From Aphanothece sp. CMT-3BRIN-NPC111 (GTDB taxonomy: Bacteria > Cyanobacteriota > Cyanobacteriia > Cyanobacteriales > JAHHGU01), in NCBI GenBank assembly GCA_019359765.1, contig JAHHGU010000022.1, forward strand, positions 1 to 64,000: 64,000 nt of DNA, read 5' to 3'. Position 1 is the first letter of the stretch, and every line of letters starts with the position of its first letter. The position numbers and the translations under genes are program-made. Positions 34,027 to 42,385 of this stretch are shown here, piece after piece. The notes beneath the pieces were generated by a model, which was not told the DNA's origin, made no database searches, and was given only the letters and a program-made list of their open reading frames with translations.

Positions 34027-35172
34027 TCAGCCGCCCATACCGGGTATGACACTGGCAGTAAGGCGCTTGAGGCCACGATCAGCAACATCTGAGTAACGCA
34101 ATTCGCCACAGAGAATCTTGGCCATAGTCAGGGTGGCAGCAGGGCGCTGAACACCAACTTTATACCCAATCTGGGGAAGCCGATAAAACGCTTGTGCTAT
34201 ACGTTGCGCCCATTTCATATCAGCCCCCCATTCTTCGCTCATCACTTGGGTGTATTTTTCCAAAGCATGGCGATCGCCTCCGAGAACTGCATCAATTGCT
34301 TCAGCTGCTTTCAAGCCACTAAAAATGGAAGGGCGAATTCCTTCTGCTGTAAACGGATCGACGACGCAAGCGGCTTCTCCAGCTAAAACCGCATTTTGCG
34401 TATGCAACTTTTGATCGCCGTCCCACAAGGAAAGAGCATAACCGTACTGCTTGCTGGCGTTGATATCCACATCAAACATTTTTTTGCCGTACTCACTCAA
34501 GATGCTCCTAAAATCTTGGGCTTTACCACCGATAAACGTACCCGCGCCGATTGAATAGCCATCTGCTTTGGGAAAGTTCCAGATATAGCCATTTTTCACC
34601 ATACCAAACTCAAAGTGGATTACCGAAGTCAGGTTTGCTGGGGCTGGTGTTTCTACCTCCAAAGCTCCAGCCAGACGCCGTTTGCGTTCCTTGAATCCGA
34701 GCCACTTTGCCATAGAGCCTTTCGCCCCGTCTGCGGCAATTAGGTAGCGACCTTCAACCGGGCCATTAGCTGTGTTGACTTGCCAATGATCGCTCTTGAA
34801 CTCAATCCCGGTGACTTCTGTATTGTCTCGCAGTTGAGCACCCTGCTTCTGCCCTTGCTGGATGAGAAAGTGGTCGAAAACGTCCCGCCGTACCATCCAT
34901 ATCGGCTCATTAGTTTGCAGTACGACTTCCACTGGGTCGTCCATATTCCAGGTGTAGCGAATTGTGTCTGCTTTTATGGAAATGGCTGGGCTGAAGTCAA
35001 AGTCAAACCACTCGGCTACAATTGGAGACACCCCACCGCCACAGGGTTTATATCGAGGTAAGGTTGCTTTTTCCAGCACCACAACAGAACGTCCTCGCTT
35101 AGCGAGGTGATAGGCAGCAGTTCCGCCTGCTGGACCGGCACCGACAATAATGCAATCAAACATCAGGCTCAA
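34027..35172 (-). CDS. Geranylgeranyl reductase family FAD oxidoreductase
   Basis: 381 residues. The N-terminal FAD dinucleotide motif is VGAGPAGGTAAYHLAKRGRS with the acidic end VVVLEKA, and PCGGGVSP is typical of geranylgeranyl reductases (ChlP/GGR). The second FAD site is LAGEAACVVDPFTAEGIRPS. These enzymes reduce prenyl chains (chlorophyll, tocopherol, quinone or archaeal-like lipids), but this protein diverges from cyanobacterial ChlP, so it is probably a paralogue with another substrate. Start: TTG at 35172 has AGGAG at 6-base spacing; the next in-frame ATG is 35163, which is too far from that site. The stop is immediately followed by MITE-like element C. Confidence 0.9.
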   Translation of the reverse strand: MSLMFDCIIVGAGPAGGTAAYHLAKRGRSVVVLEKATLPRYKPCGGGVSPIVAEWFDFDFSPAISIKADTIRYTWNMDDPVEVVLQTNEPIWMVRRDVFDHFLIQQGQKQGAQLRDNTEVTGIEFKSDHWQVNTANGPVEGRYLIAADGAKGSMAKWLGFKERKRRLAGALEVETPAPANLTSVIHFEFGMVKNGYIWNFPKADGYSIGAGTFIGGKAQDFRSILSEYGKKMFDVDINASKQYGYALSLWDGDQKLHTQNAVLAGEAACVVDPFTAEGIRPSIFSGLKAAEAIDAVLGGDRHALEKYTQVMSEEWGADMKWAQRIAQAFYRLPQIGYKVGVQRPAATLTMAKILCGELRYSDVADRGLKRLTASVIPGMGG

Positions 35173-35330
35173 ATTCCACTCCTCTCTAAACGGGCTTACG
35201 CTTTAACCTGTGGGCGAAGGGTGCAAGATTTGAGTATAAGTGCCTGCCCTTTGCTTTTTCAACTGAGCTATCAATCACAGCACGAGCTTGGGAAACAGAT
35301 CCACAATAACTCTGCTCGATAGTAACGTTT

Positions 35331-35435
35331 TATAGCAATTAGCAATTAGCTTTGAGCAGTTGAAGAGTGATAGCAGCACTTCTGGATGCATAGGGTTGAG
35401 GTCGATTGCCTTGCGCCGCCTTGGCGACTGCTATA
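35331..35435 (+). repeat. MITE-like element D
   Basis: 105 bp from TATAGCAATTAGCAATTAGC to GGCGACTGCTATA. The core AGCAGTTGAAGAGTGATAGC and AGCACTTCTGGATGCATAGG is nearly identical to the inverted copy at 52127-52223, about 17 kb away. No gene lies in it; a 73-codon frame that crosses it (35360-35581) is not convincing. The rest of 35173-35737 shows a GCTAGCGAAGCCATGCG-type repeat near 35493 and nothing coding. Confidence 0.85.
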
Positions 35436-35737
35436 GTTATGTTTTTTCTGCTAGATCTGTGAGAATCTTTGGCGTAAGTAAACCGCAAAGACGCGCTAGC
35501 GAAGCCATGCGCTCTCTTCGCTATAGATCGCTAAGAAAGAGAAGAAAGGAACAATTTCATGAATCAGTAAAACTGCTATAGCAATGAATGTTCTACAGGC
35601 CACCTGCCAGCAGCCCGTCATGGTCGATACAATGAAGGAAATAGTATTAACAGCAATGCTATTGCTTGGACAGAAGTATATCTAAGCAAGTGCCTTAAAA
35701 GGAGGGCGATCGCACTCAAACGATTTTAGATTAAAGA

Positions 35738-35784
35738 ATTGACCTCGCCTGCATAGTGGGACGAGGCTTGAACCAAATTTCACG
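35738..35784 (+). repeat. Dispersed repeat, GTGGGACGAGGCTTGA type (copy 2)
   Basis: Starts ATTGACCT and ends TAGTGGGACGAGGCTTGA then ACCAAATTTCACG; the last 31 bases equal those of copy 1 (21260-21290). It ends three bases before the htpX-like remnant, suggesting it truncated that gene. Confidence 0.75.
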
Positions 35785-35786
35785 CC

Positions 35787-35954
35787 GTCAATAAAATCAA
35801 GACTTTTGCTCTGCTGGGCGTGTTAAGCGCCCTCATGATTACGATTAGCTACTGCATTATCGGCGGCTGGATGGGTGTCCTGGTAGGAGTGGGTTTTAAA
35901 CCCGCGTTTGTACCAGAGTGGCATTTCTACTTGCTGCAATTAACTTTAATTTAG
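35787..35954 (+). pseudogene. N-terminal remnant of an HtpX-like membrane protease
   Basis: Reading from 35787 gives VNKIKTFALLGVLSALMITI, then SYCIIGGWMGVLVGVGF, and ends at TAG 35954. This is the first membrane segment of HtpX-type M48 proteases (KTxALLGxLSALxIxISYxxIGG). The second half of the fragment (KPAFVPEWHFYLL) no longer matches, and no HExxH domain follows. The start codon seems replaced by a dispersed repeat ending at 35784. So it is a decayed fragment left by repeat insertion plus deletion. Confidence 0.55.
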
Positions 35955-35965
35955 GAGAAACAACC

Positions 35966-36376
35966 ATGAATTCTGATCCCAATATTCCCAAAGAATCTAT
36001 CGTTGTGGAAATCAGCCAGGAAACGAATGACCTCGTTGAAAGGGAGATGTCTGGCGAAACTGATGAGCTGAAGCGTGAAACTAAAGCGTTGATTGATGCC
36101 CTTAAAAAGCGGGCGCAGTCAGAGGCTCAATCTGCCGGCCATCTCACCCGTGACGCCTATCTCAATGCGGTGCGTCAAGCACGGGAAACGATTGAACAAC
36201 ATAAGCTGGTAGACCCGGATCGAATTGCTTACTCGATGAAACTCATCCAAATGGAAGCTGAGAAGAATTGGGAGTCTGTAACTAAGGAAGTTTTAACTCT
36301 TGGCGATCGCCTTGCCGATGCTGCCAAAGCTGCCTGGGAAGCCCTGACTGCCCCTCGCCCTAATTCTAAGTTGTAA
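35966..36376 (+). CDS. Conserved helical cyanobacterial protein of unknown function
   Basis: Start at ATG 35966, with TTAGGAG 8 bases upstream; a GTG at 35918 is in frame but belongs to the htpX remnant region. 136 residues, no cysteine, no signal, rich in Glu, Lys and Ala. It is helical throughout: acidic N-terminal half (SQETNDLVEREMSGETDELK), then LTRDAYLNAVRQARETIEQ and a C-terminal helix LADAAKAAWEALTAPRP. It looks like stress- or membrane-associated small proteins, but no family is recognised. A strong hairpin at 36450 follows. Confidence 0.75.
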   Translation: MNSDPNIPKESIVVEISQETNDLVEREMSGETDELKRETKALIDALKKRAQSEAQSAGHLTRDAYLNAVRQARETIEQHKLVDPDRIAYSMKLIQMEAEKNWESVTKEVLTLGDRLADAAKAAWEALTAPRPNSKL

Positions 36377-36449
36377 ACGCCTCAGTCTGGGATTAAGCTG
36401 CCCTAATACTTGTGGTCTAGCCTCTCCCCCAAAGGGCCTCCTGCTCTTG

Positions 36450-36498
36450 ATACGGGAGTGTAGAGACGCGAAATGCAAGCGTCTCTACACTCCCGTAT
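36450..36498. terminator. 20-bp perfect hairpin between convergent genes
   Basis: The left arm 36450-36469 (ATACGGGAGTGTAGAGACGC) is the exact reverse complement of the right arm 36479-36498, around a 9-base loop GAAATGCAA. It lies between convergent genes (ends 36376 and 36533), where a bidirectional terminator fits. The GTAGAGACGC part is shared with the hairpin at 33782, so it may be a repeat that was recruited. Confidence 0.75.
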
Positions 36499-36532
36499 TG
36501 ACTCAATAGATAAGCAGAAGACTATAGAGGTT

Positions 36533-37396
36533 TTAACGATTGAGGAACTCACGCATATACTGATTTACTAACTGGGGCTGCTCTTGCTGTACCCAATGAC
36601 TACAGTTGGGAATGTACTTGATAGTAAAATCTCTGACATATTTTTCTGTCCCATAGGTTAGTTCCTTGCCAAGAGCTGTATCCTTCTCTCCCCAAATCAT
36701 TAACGTTGGAACTTCCAAAATACTCCAATCCTGGTTTATTAGTCTCTGCTGAAAAATATTGCGATAATAATTCAGCATCCCTGTTAAGGCACCGTGTTTA
36801 GCCGCAGCATTCTTATAAGCTTCAAGATCAGCTTGGGTGAAAGCACTTTTGTTAACTGCCATACCAGTCAAAGCGGTTTCAATAGTTCGGTAGCCTGATG
36901 CCTGTAGGAGCAATTCCGGTAACCCCGGTAGCTGAAAGAAGAAGATGTATGAGCTACGTAGTAACTGTTGCGGTGTGCGTAAACCCTTTGCAAACAGCGC
37001 TGGGTGAGGCAAATTCAATATAATCAGTCGCTCCACCATTTCGGGGTGATCGTAGGCAAAGTTCCAGGCGATCGCACCTCCCCAGTCATGACCAACAAGC
37101 ACACAGCGATCGTAGCCGAGTCCCTTAATTACACCCTCAACGTCTTTAATGAACTCATCCATCACATAGGACGATTTCTTTGGCGGCTTATCACTGTCGT
37201 TGTAACCCCGCAGATCCAGGGCGACAACTTTAAAATCTAAGGCAAATTCTGGTATCTGGTGACGCCACGAGTACCAGAACTCAGGGAACCCGTGCAGCAT
37301 CAGCATCAAAGGGCCTTCCCCCTGCGTCACATAGTGCAGCTTGATGCCGTTGCTAATGATATATTCGTGCTTCCAAGAATCCGCTAGCACAGACAT
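36533..37396 (-). CDS. Alpha/beta hydrolase, epoxide-hydrolase-like
   Basis: Start at ATG 37396, with AGGGAG 8 bases upstream, giving MSVLADSWKHEYIISNGIKL; longer in-frame starts lack such a site. 287 residues. The oxyanion motif is LMLHGFPEFWYSWRHQIP, the nucleophile elbow is VGHDWGGAIAW with Asp as nucleophile (typical of epoxide hydrolases and haloalkane dehalogenases), and the late histidine is in NCSHWVQQEQP. DLRGYNDSDKP is the family loop. Probably hydrolyses epoxides or similar small substrates. Cytoplasmic, monocistronic. Confidence 0.92.
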   Translation of the reverse strand: MSVLADSWKHEYIISNGIKLHYVTQGEGPLMLMLHGFPEFWYSWRHQIPEFALDFKVVALDLRGYNDSDKPPKKSSYVMDEFIKDVEGVIKGLGYDRCVLVGHDWGGAIAWNFAYDHPEMVERLIILNLPHPALFAKGLRTPQQLLRSSYIFFFQLPGLPELLLQASGYRTIETALTGMAVNKSAFTQADLEAYKNAAAKHGALTGMLNYYRNIFQQRLINQDWSILEVPTLMIWGEKDTALGKELTYGTEKYVRDFTIKYIPNCSHWVQQEQPQLVNQYMREFLNR

Positions 37397-37539
37397 TAGA
37401 TATCTCCCTTGTATTTTTTGTATTTTCGTACTTCTACTTCTCAAGTATGACTAGGCTAAAACTGACTCTTACCCTCGCTAGAGGCAGAGCTTATTGCCCA
37501 CTAAGTAGAATACGTTTAAGATTTGGTGAAAATTGAGTT

Positions 37540-37797
37540 ATGAATTTGAATGATAGCGAACTTGAGTCTATTGTGAAGCTGATTCATTTGAGAAATTTAA
37601 GCTTGAAGTTAGTAGCGGAAATGGAACAGTTGCAGACTATCGTGGAGAATCTCAATTCTGCCTTAAACCAAGTTAAAGAAAAGGCTGAAGAGGCGTCTCA
37701 ATTACAACAGCTTCAAGCTGAATTTAAAGAAATTGTTAATTCGAGGCAGCTATCATCTGAGTTTCAAGAAGCTCTCGCCAAGTTTAACTTGAACTAA
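37540..37797 (+). CDS. Small coiled-coil protein
   Basis: 85 residues from ATG 37540. Almost the entire length is amphipathic helix with Leu/Glu/Gln heptads (VAEMEQLQTIVENLNSALNQ, VKEKAEEASQLQQLQAEFKE), predicting a coiled coil. No cysteine, no signal. Could be an oligomerisation or scaffold factor; no family recognised. A hairpin at 37909 lies 112 bp downstream. Confidence 0.55.
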   Translation: MNLNDSELESIVKLIHLRNLSLKLVAEMEQLQTIVENLNSALNQVKEKAEEASQLQQLQAEFKEIVNSRQLSSEFQEALAKFNLN

Positions 37798-37908
37798 CGA
37801 CCGGTAAATATAAATAATTAAATGCTAGCTCATTCTATTAGGGATAGTGTATTACTGCCTTAAAAATATGCCAAATTGCGGAGTTAAATACCCTTTCTTA
37901 AAATAAAT

Positions 37909-37952
37909 CATCAGCCATAATATTGATACTATTATCAGTATTATGGCTGATG
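37909..37952 (+). terminator. Long AT-rich hairpin, possible terminator
   Basis: CATCAGCCATAATATTGAT at 37909-37927 pairs with ATCAGTATTATGGCTGATG at 37934-37952 with one G-U, loop of six bases. It is followed by GGTTTTATGGG, a short T-run. It could terminate the coiled-coil gene or be a palindromic repeat; the stem is long but AT-rich. Confidence 0.5.
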
Positions 37953-38013
37953 GGTTTTATGGGTGCCCATAGTTTAATTGGATGAAGCAACACATTTACT
38001 GGCAAGATAAACA

Positions 38014-38163
38014 ATGGATACCCCTAAAAGTAATTCATCAATGTACAACAAAAATAATCCGATAATCGCTGTGAAAAAAAGGGTAAGGCAAATTTCGGAA
38101 AATATAAGAGCAGTCGGTCGCTTAGTTAAGTTCCTAGAATCAGAAGACTCTTATACGTGGTGA
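38014..38163 (+). CDS. Possible 49-residue small protein
   Basis: ATG 38014 to TGA 38161. Begins MDTPKSNSSMYNKNNPIIAV, then KKRVRQISENIRAVGRLVKF and LESEDSYTW. The middle is a basic amphipathic helix. The ribosome site is weak (GGCAAG). The composition looks protein-like, but there is no family match and the upstream gene is 217 bp away. Could be spurious. Confidence 0.3.
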   Translation: MDTPKSNSSMYNKNNPIIAVKKRVRQISENIRAVGRLVKFLESEDSYTW

Positions 38164-38376
38164 AATAATGTATCTAAATAAATACCTATACAACCATTAT
38201 CCATAAGAACTTCATGGGCAATATTGTGCATAAGCTAGGACTGCGGCTCGGCAATTAGATGCAATCTCTTACTGTTTCAGAGCGATAGAGTTTAGTTGTG
38301 AGAGTAAGTGGATAAATTTAGTTTCCATAGTATCCACTAGCCTTTTGGAGCCATAAACTTCCGTATCGAAACCTAA

Positions 38377-39258
38377 ATGTTTGCGGATTTTCTACCGTAC
38401 CAAGTCGCCGATTTGAGAGACCCCTTGGCTGTTGCCCTAGCCCAGCTTATCTATCGGCAGGCAATACCAACCCCCCTAGACAAGCAAGCAATCGCTACAG
38501 CAATTGTTCAGCAGGGGAGCGGCGGGGTACCTATTCTGTTGCTGCATGGCTTTGATAGTTCTTTATTGGAATTTTACCGTCTACTGCCATTACTTGCTGC
38601 CAATAACGAAACCTGGGCTATCGACCTTCTAGGATTTGGCTTTACAGACCGCATGGCGGGGCTGACCTTCGACGCCTTGGCAATTAAAACCCATCTATAC
38701 TGCTGCTGGAAACTTTTAATCAACCAACCTGTGATTCTAGTAGGTACCTCAATGGGGGGAGCAGCAGCGATTGACTTTACCCTGACTTATCCAGAGGCTG
38801 TCAAAAAGCTGGTATTGATTAACAGCATGGGTTACATAGGTGGCTTTCCTTTGGGTAAATTCCTGTTTCCTCCTTTAGACTTCCTGGCGGTGGAATTCTG
38901 GCGACAACGCAAACTCCAGGCGTTGACTCTGGGCAGTATTAGCGGTTGGAACCGAAATTCACTTGAGGCACTGAGGTGCGCGGCTTTGCATATGGAAATG
39001 CCTCGTTGGCATGAAGCTATGATTGATTTTACTAAAAGTGGTGGTTACGGCTGGTTGGGGGATCGAATTCCCCTTATTGACAAACCAACGCTGATCCTGT
39101 GGGGAGAGTTGGACGATACTTTAGGCAACGACGATGCTTATAAATTCAAGCGAGACATTGCCCACAGTAAGCTTGTCTGGATCAAAGATTGTGGTCATGT
39201 TCCTCAACTTGACCACCCAGATATCGTCGCTGAAAATATTCTTGCGTTTCTAGGGTAG
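38377..39258 (+). CDS. Alpha/beta hydrolase
   Basis: 293 residues. The N-terminal segment MFADFLPYQVADLRDPLAVA precedes the core. Motifs: LLLHGFDSSLLEFYRLLPLL, WAIDLLGFGFTDR, nucleophile elbow VGTSMGGAAAID (Ser), and the acid in WGELDDTLGND with the late histidine in DCGHVPQLDHPD. The layout matches the MenH/haloperoxidase-like hydrolases that are abundant in cyanobacteria. No signal peptide. Substrate unknown. Confidence 0.9.
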   Translation: MFADFLPYQVADLRDPLAVALAQLIYRQAIPTPLDKQAIATAIVQQGSGGVPILLLHGFDSSLLEFYRLLPLLAANNETWAIDLLGFGFTDRMAGLTFDALAIKTHLYCCWKLLINQPVILVGTSMGGAAAIDFTLTYPEAVKKLVLINSMGYIGGFPLGKFLFPPLDFLAVEFWRQRKLQALTLGSISGWNRNSLEALRCAALHMEMPRWHEAMIDFTKSGGYGWLGDRIPLIDKPTLILWGELDDTLGNDDAYKFKRDIAHSKLVWIKDCGHVPQLDHPDIVAENILAFLG

Positions 39259-39372
39259 TCATAGCAATTTCCTGTAATGATGCTATACATCAGCCAGACA
39301 GCAGGGGATAAGGAAATTATGTAGCAACTACGGTATCAGACACCCAGGAGACGCTCTTAGTTGTAGGTTGGC

Positions 39373-39918
39373 TCATTTTTCTTGAGCTATCACTGACTTT
39401 AATGCTTGACACATTAGCTGCCGTTGCTGGGTGTCATAGCCCCAGCGTTCTAAAAAAGCTTTGTAGTTACCCTCTCCTGTGGCGGCACTTTCCAATAGTT
39501 TCCGGCAGCGATCGTACACAGAAGCCAAATCAACTTTTTTGATCAGATGGGTAGTGCGATCGCGCACTCGCTCTGAAGATTGAGCCATCTCTTCGTTATC
39601 CTGGCGACTATGGGTAAGTGTCATTGCCGCAGACATCGCCAAATTTTTCGCCAAAAGTTCTGCTACAATCTCAGGACTTGACTGCAATGCCTGCACAACT
39701 GCTTCTGACGGATCATCTGCCAAAGAACTGTCAGATGTCAGGTAGGTGACGAAAAAACCTCTGGCACCGTTTTCAGTTTTTACTAACGTGGCGATCGCAG
39801 CCTTAATTTCAGCTTCTGGTAGTTCACCCGCTTCCATCTGCTTAATTAAGGACTCGGTGAGAGCGATCGCATCCTTAAACGTTATGTCTGATGGAACTAC
39901 AAAACTAGATTCAATCAT
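39373..39918 (-). CDS. Conserved cyanobacterial protein of unknown function
   Basis: Start at ATG 39918 (MIESSFVVPSDITFKDAIAL), with a GGGAAGG site upstream; an in-frame start at 39954 would add 12 residues. 181 residues, soluble and all-helical. Recognisable blocks: ALTESLIKQMEAGELPEAEI, VKTENGARGFFVTYLTSD, VAELLAKNLAMSAAMTLTH and FLERWGYDTQQRQLMCQAL. No catalytic motif is visible. The acidic-helical pattern suggests a regulatory or adaptor role; no named family. Confidence 0.7.
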   Translation of the reverse strand: MIESSFVVPSDITFKDAIALTESLIKQMEAGELPEAEIKAAIATLVKTENGARGFFVTYLTSDSSLADDPSEAVVQALQSSPEIVAELLAKNLAMSAAMTLTHSRQDNEEMAQSSERVRDRTTHLIKKVDLASVYDRCRKLLESAATGEGNYKAFLERWGYDTQQRQLMCQALKSVIAQEK

Positions 39919-40279
39919 TAAAATACCTTCCCACAAAGAATGTTTTCCCGTCATCGTCGATATTCATCGCCGCAGTCCCCGATTAACTGATACAGAGCCT
40001 GCCATCTTCCAAATACGGCATCGATTTGGTTAATATCCTCAGCCTAGAGGCTGAAAATAAATACCGGCCTGACAAGGAATTAGAATAACACTAGAATCTT
40101 ATTGAGAGAATTTACCCAGATCAATAATGGATCAGGATTTGCTGATAAAGTAAGATTAATAGTGAGTAAAATCGACGTTCTACCCTTTTGTATTACTTTC
40201 GTAATAGATGAATTTTGAATTATTTGCCTAATACGTAACTGATTTTAAGACAGTTTAGAGAACACTTTTTGGTAAAACA
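39919..40279. other. Intergenic region upstream of DUF1499 gene
   Basis: 361 bp between divergent genes. It contains a small 6-bp stem TCAGCC/GGCTGA at 40039-40054, and AT-rich sequence toward 40279 that should hold the promoter of the DUF1499 gene. No repeat family or coding signal seen. Confidence 0.45.
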
Positions 40280-40801
40280 ATGTCAACTTTTGCGATAAAA
40301 TCCCGCCCAGTTTTTATAACAGTATTTTTAATTATCATGTCCTTGGTAATTGCTGGAGCAGTGTGGATAGGTATTAGATTAGTTTTTCCCGATAAAGTAG
40401 CTGGGCTGGCTGGAGTTAGACCTAGCAATCTTGGTGTTCATTCAGGACAACTGCTACCCTGTTCTAATACGCCCAATTGTGTAAGTAGCCAAAGCCAAGA
40501 TGCAGAACATAGTATTGAACCTTTAACGTACAAATCCACCCCAAAAGAAGCACTAGCTACTCTCAAAAGCGTGATTAAATCTCAACCTAGAACTAAAATT
40601 ATTGCAGAAACTCAGAACTATATCTATGCAGAATTTAGCAGCGCTATTATGGGTTTTGTCGATGATGTGGAATTTTCCCTAGATGAAGGTGCAGGCGTAA
40701 TTAATGTGCGTTCAGGATCGCGGTTGGGAGAGTCAGATTTGGGGGTTAATCGTCAAAGGATAGAGAACATCCGAAGCATTCTAAGTAATGCACGCTTCTA
40801 A
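40280..40801 (+). CDS. DUF1499 domain membrane-anchored protein
   Basis: 173 residues. One N-terminal membrane helix at about 10-32 (ITVFLIIMSLVIAGAVWIGI) and then a DUF1499 domain: PCSNTPNCVSSQSQDAEHSI (two cysteines), ALATLKSVIKSQPRTKI, AEFSSAIMGFVDDVEFSLDE and VNVRSGSRLGESDLGVNRQR, the usual end block. The domain faces the periplasm or lumen side. Function of DUF1499 is unknown; the two cysteines may form a disulfide. Single gene. Confidence 0.9.
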   Translation: MSTFAIKSRPVFITVFLIIMSLVIAGAVWIGIRLVFPDKVAGLAGVRPSNLGVHSGQLLPCSNTPNCVSSQSQDAEHSIEPLTYKSTPKEALATLKSVIKSQPRTKIIAETQNYIYAEFSSAIMGFVDDVEFSLDEGAGVINVRSGSRLGESDLGVNRQRIENIRSILSNARF

Positions 40802-40989
40802 TATTCCCTGTAAATAGGGGGGGATATTCTCTGGTTGTGTACAGCTATCTGACATCGAGAGCATATTGGTTCGTTTTAGCAAGCAGCGAACTATATTTAG
40901 GCGCCGAGTTCCGCAGTGGGCGATCGCACTTGCTCACTGACTTAGCCTAGCAAAGCATTAAGCTGGGAATAGTCCGATAGTTCTCTTCA

Positions 40990-41844
40990 GTGTTTGTGCC
41001 TCAATTATCTTCTCAAGCTCTACCCCTCAGGACTCACGTTCAGGGGGAAGGATTTCCCATACTCTGCTTGCACGGTCATCCTGGTTCCGGCAGCAGCATG
41101 TCCGTCTTTACCCAGCACCTTTCACAGCGGTTCCAAACTCTTGCCCCAGATTTACGTGGATACGGCAATAGTCGGACTCGGCAGAAATTTAATATGACTG
41201 ACCACCTAATTGACCTGGAAGCACTACTAGACCGCTTCCAGATTGAGAAATGCCTAGTCTTGGGATGGTCTTTGGGAGGAATTCTGGCTATGGAATTGGC
41301 ACTTCATAATCCAGGACGAGTCACTGGTTTAATTTTAATTGCTACAGCTGCCCGTCCCAGGGGTAGCCATCCGCCAATTAGCTGGCAGGACAATTTATAC
41401 ACCGGGCTGGCTTCGATTTTGAACCGAGTGCAACCAGGCTGGCAGTGGAATATTGAGACGTTTGGGAAGCGATCACTCTATCGCTACCTCATCCAGCAAC
41501 AGACGCCGCAGGTCTACCGCTATCTGGCCTATGAAGCCCTGTCAGCGTATCTACAGACATCTCGTGCTGCCACATTAGCACTTAACACCGCCCTACAAGC
41601 TAGGTACAACCGACTAGCAGACCTACAGCAAATCCAATCTCCCTGCCTTGTACTTGCTGGTGAGGCTGACCGTCACATAACCTCAGCGTCGAGTTTAGAA
41701 ACGGCTCAACACCTCAAAGATTGCCAGTGGCAGTGCTACCCCAAGACGGCTCACTTGTTTCCCTGGGAGATCCCCGATCTTGTACTGAGAGATATTGACC
41801 AATGGCTAGAACAACACCCTCAAGTTTGGATGCCGACAGCCTGA
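40990..41844 (+). CDS. Alpha/beta hydrolase
   Basis: 284 residues from GTG 40990 (another GTG two codons later). Motifs: LCLHGHPGSGSSMSVF (oxyanion), APDLRGYGNSRT, nucleophile elbow LGWSLGGILAME, the acidic residue in LVLAGEADRHITS and the catalytic histidine in PKTAHLFPWEIPD. Full triad visible. Typical small cytoplasmic hydrolase; substrate unknown. It is one of several unrelated-looking alpha/beta hydrolases in the window (others at 8199, 11546, 36533, 38377). Confidence 0.9.
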   Translation: MFVPQLSSQALPLRTHVQGEGFPILCLHGHPGSGSSMSVFTQHLSQRFQTLAPDLRGYGNSRTRQKFNMTDHLIDLEALLDRFQIEKCLVLGWSLGGILAMELALHNPGRVTGLILIATAARPRGSHPPISWQDNLYTGLASILNRVQPGWQWNIETFGKRSLYRYLIQQQTPQVYRYLAYEALSAYLQTSRAATLALNTALQARYNRLADLQQIQSPCLVLAGEADRHITSASSLETAQHLKDCQWQCYPKTAHLFPWEIPDLVLRDIDQWLEQHPQVWMPTA

Positions 41845-41894
41845 CCCGTTATCTCTTCCTACACCGAATTCTTCGATATGGGATAGTTGACCAA

Positions 41895-42016
41895 AATAAT
41901 TCGTAATTACAATCAGTAGGGGCATGAACCCGCTACTGAATTGTTAACTACTTCATCTTCGGCTTCAGTAGGGGCCTGTACCCTTTTCAATTACGAATTA
42001 CGAATTACGAATTATT
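41895..42016. repeat. MITE-like element with 14-bp inverted ends
   Basis: AATAATTCGTAATT at 41895-41908 and AATTACGAATTATT at 42003-42016 are exact reverse complements. Inside are two CAGTAGGGGC-type segments (about 41915 and 41967) and a tandem AATTACG heptamer run (41988-42013). Size 122 bp, no ORF. It lies between the hydrolase and the DUF1816 gene. Confidence 0.65.
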
Positions 42017-42029
42017 ATTGACCCCGTGC

Positions 42030-42314
42030 CTACGACAACTGACCGCTGAGAGAGTGCTTTGTCTCGCGGTCACTACGCTCCCCCAAATCCTCGCAAAGCG
42101 TGAGGTTATTCGGCTTACACCGCTTAACTACAAAGTTAATACCTTGGGCACCTTCGTTTTGCAGATCTTCTATATACCCATCCTTAGTCTCCTGAGCTTC
42201 CTTAGCGCTAATGAAGGGACCGAAGTAGTAGGTGCAGCGGGGGCTTTCTGTGACAATCTCTACCCACCAAGCGCGCCCCAAGGATTGGAGAATACTAATC
42301 AAGACTTCTTTCAT
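42030..42314 (-). CDS. DUF1816 domain protein
   Basis: Start at ATG 42314 (MKEVLISILQSLGRAWWVEI); an ATG six codons upstream is possible. About 94 residues. The DUF1816 block is complete: WWVEIVTESPRCTYYFGPF, SAKEAQETKDGYIEDLQNEG and INFVVKRCKPNNLTLCED. This family is nearly restricted to cyanobacteria; its function is unknown and some members are associated with phycobilisome linkers. The final ~20 residues (ERSDRETKHSLSG) go beyond the usual end and may come from repeat sequence next to 41895-42016. Confidence 0.85.
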   Translation of the reverse strand: MKEVLISILQSLGRAWWVEIVTESPRCTYYFGPFISAKEAQETKDGYIEDLQNEGAQGINFVVKRCKPNNLTLCEDLGERSDRETKHSLSGQLS

Positions 42315-42385
42315 GTTGTTTGCCTGTTTCACGAAATGCGACGCGGTCTTTAACTGTGTTTATTGTTTACGTTTTTTATACAATG

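Larger units (their letters stand above)
37798..38376. other. Intergenic region with hairpin and small ORF
   Basis: 579 bp. It holds the 19-bp-arm hairpin at 37909-37952 and a 49-codon ORF at 38014, annotated separately. The remainder (38164-38376) is AT-rich and shows no coding or repeat signal; it should carry the promoter for the hydrolase at 38377. Confidence 0.5.

Noticed and set aside
35360..35581. 73-codon ORF downstream of the reductase region
   Set aside because: It crosses MITE-like element D and other repeat sequence, is rich in Arg/Ser, and has no ribosome site; likely chance.
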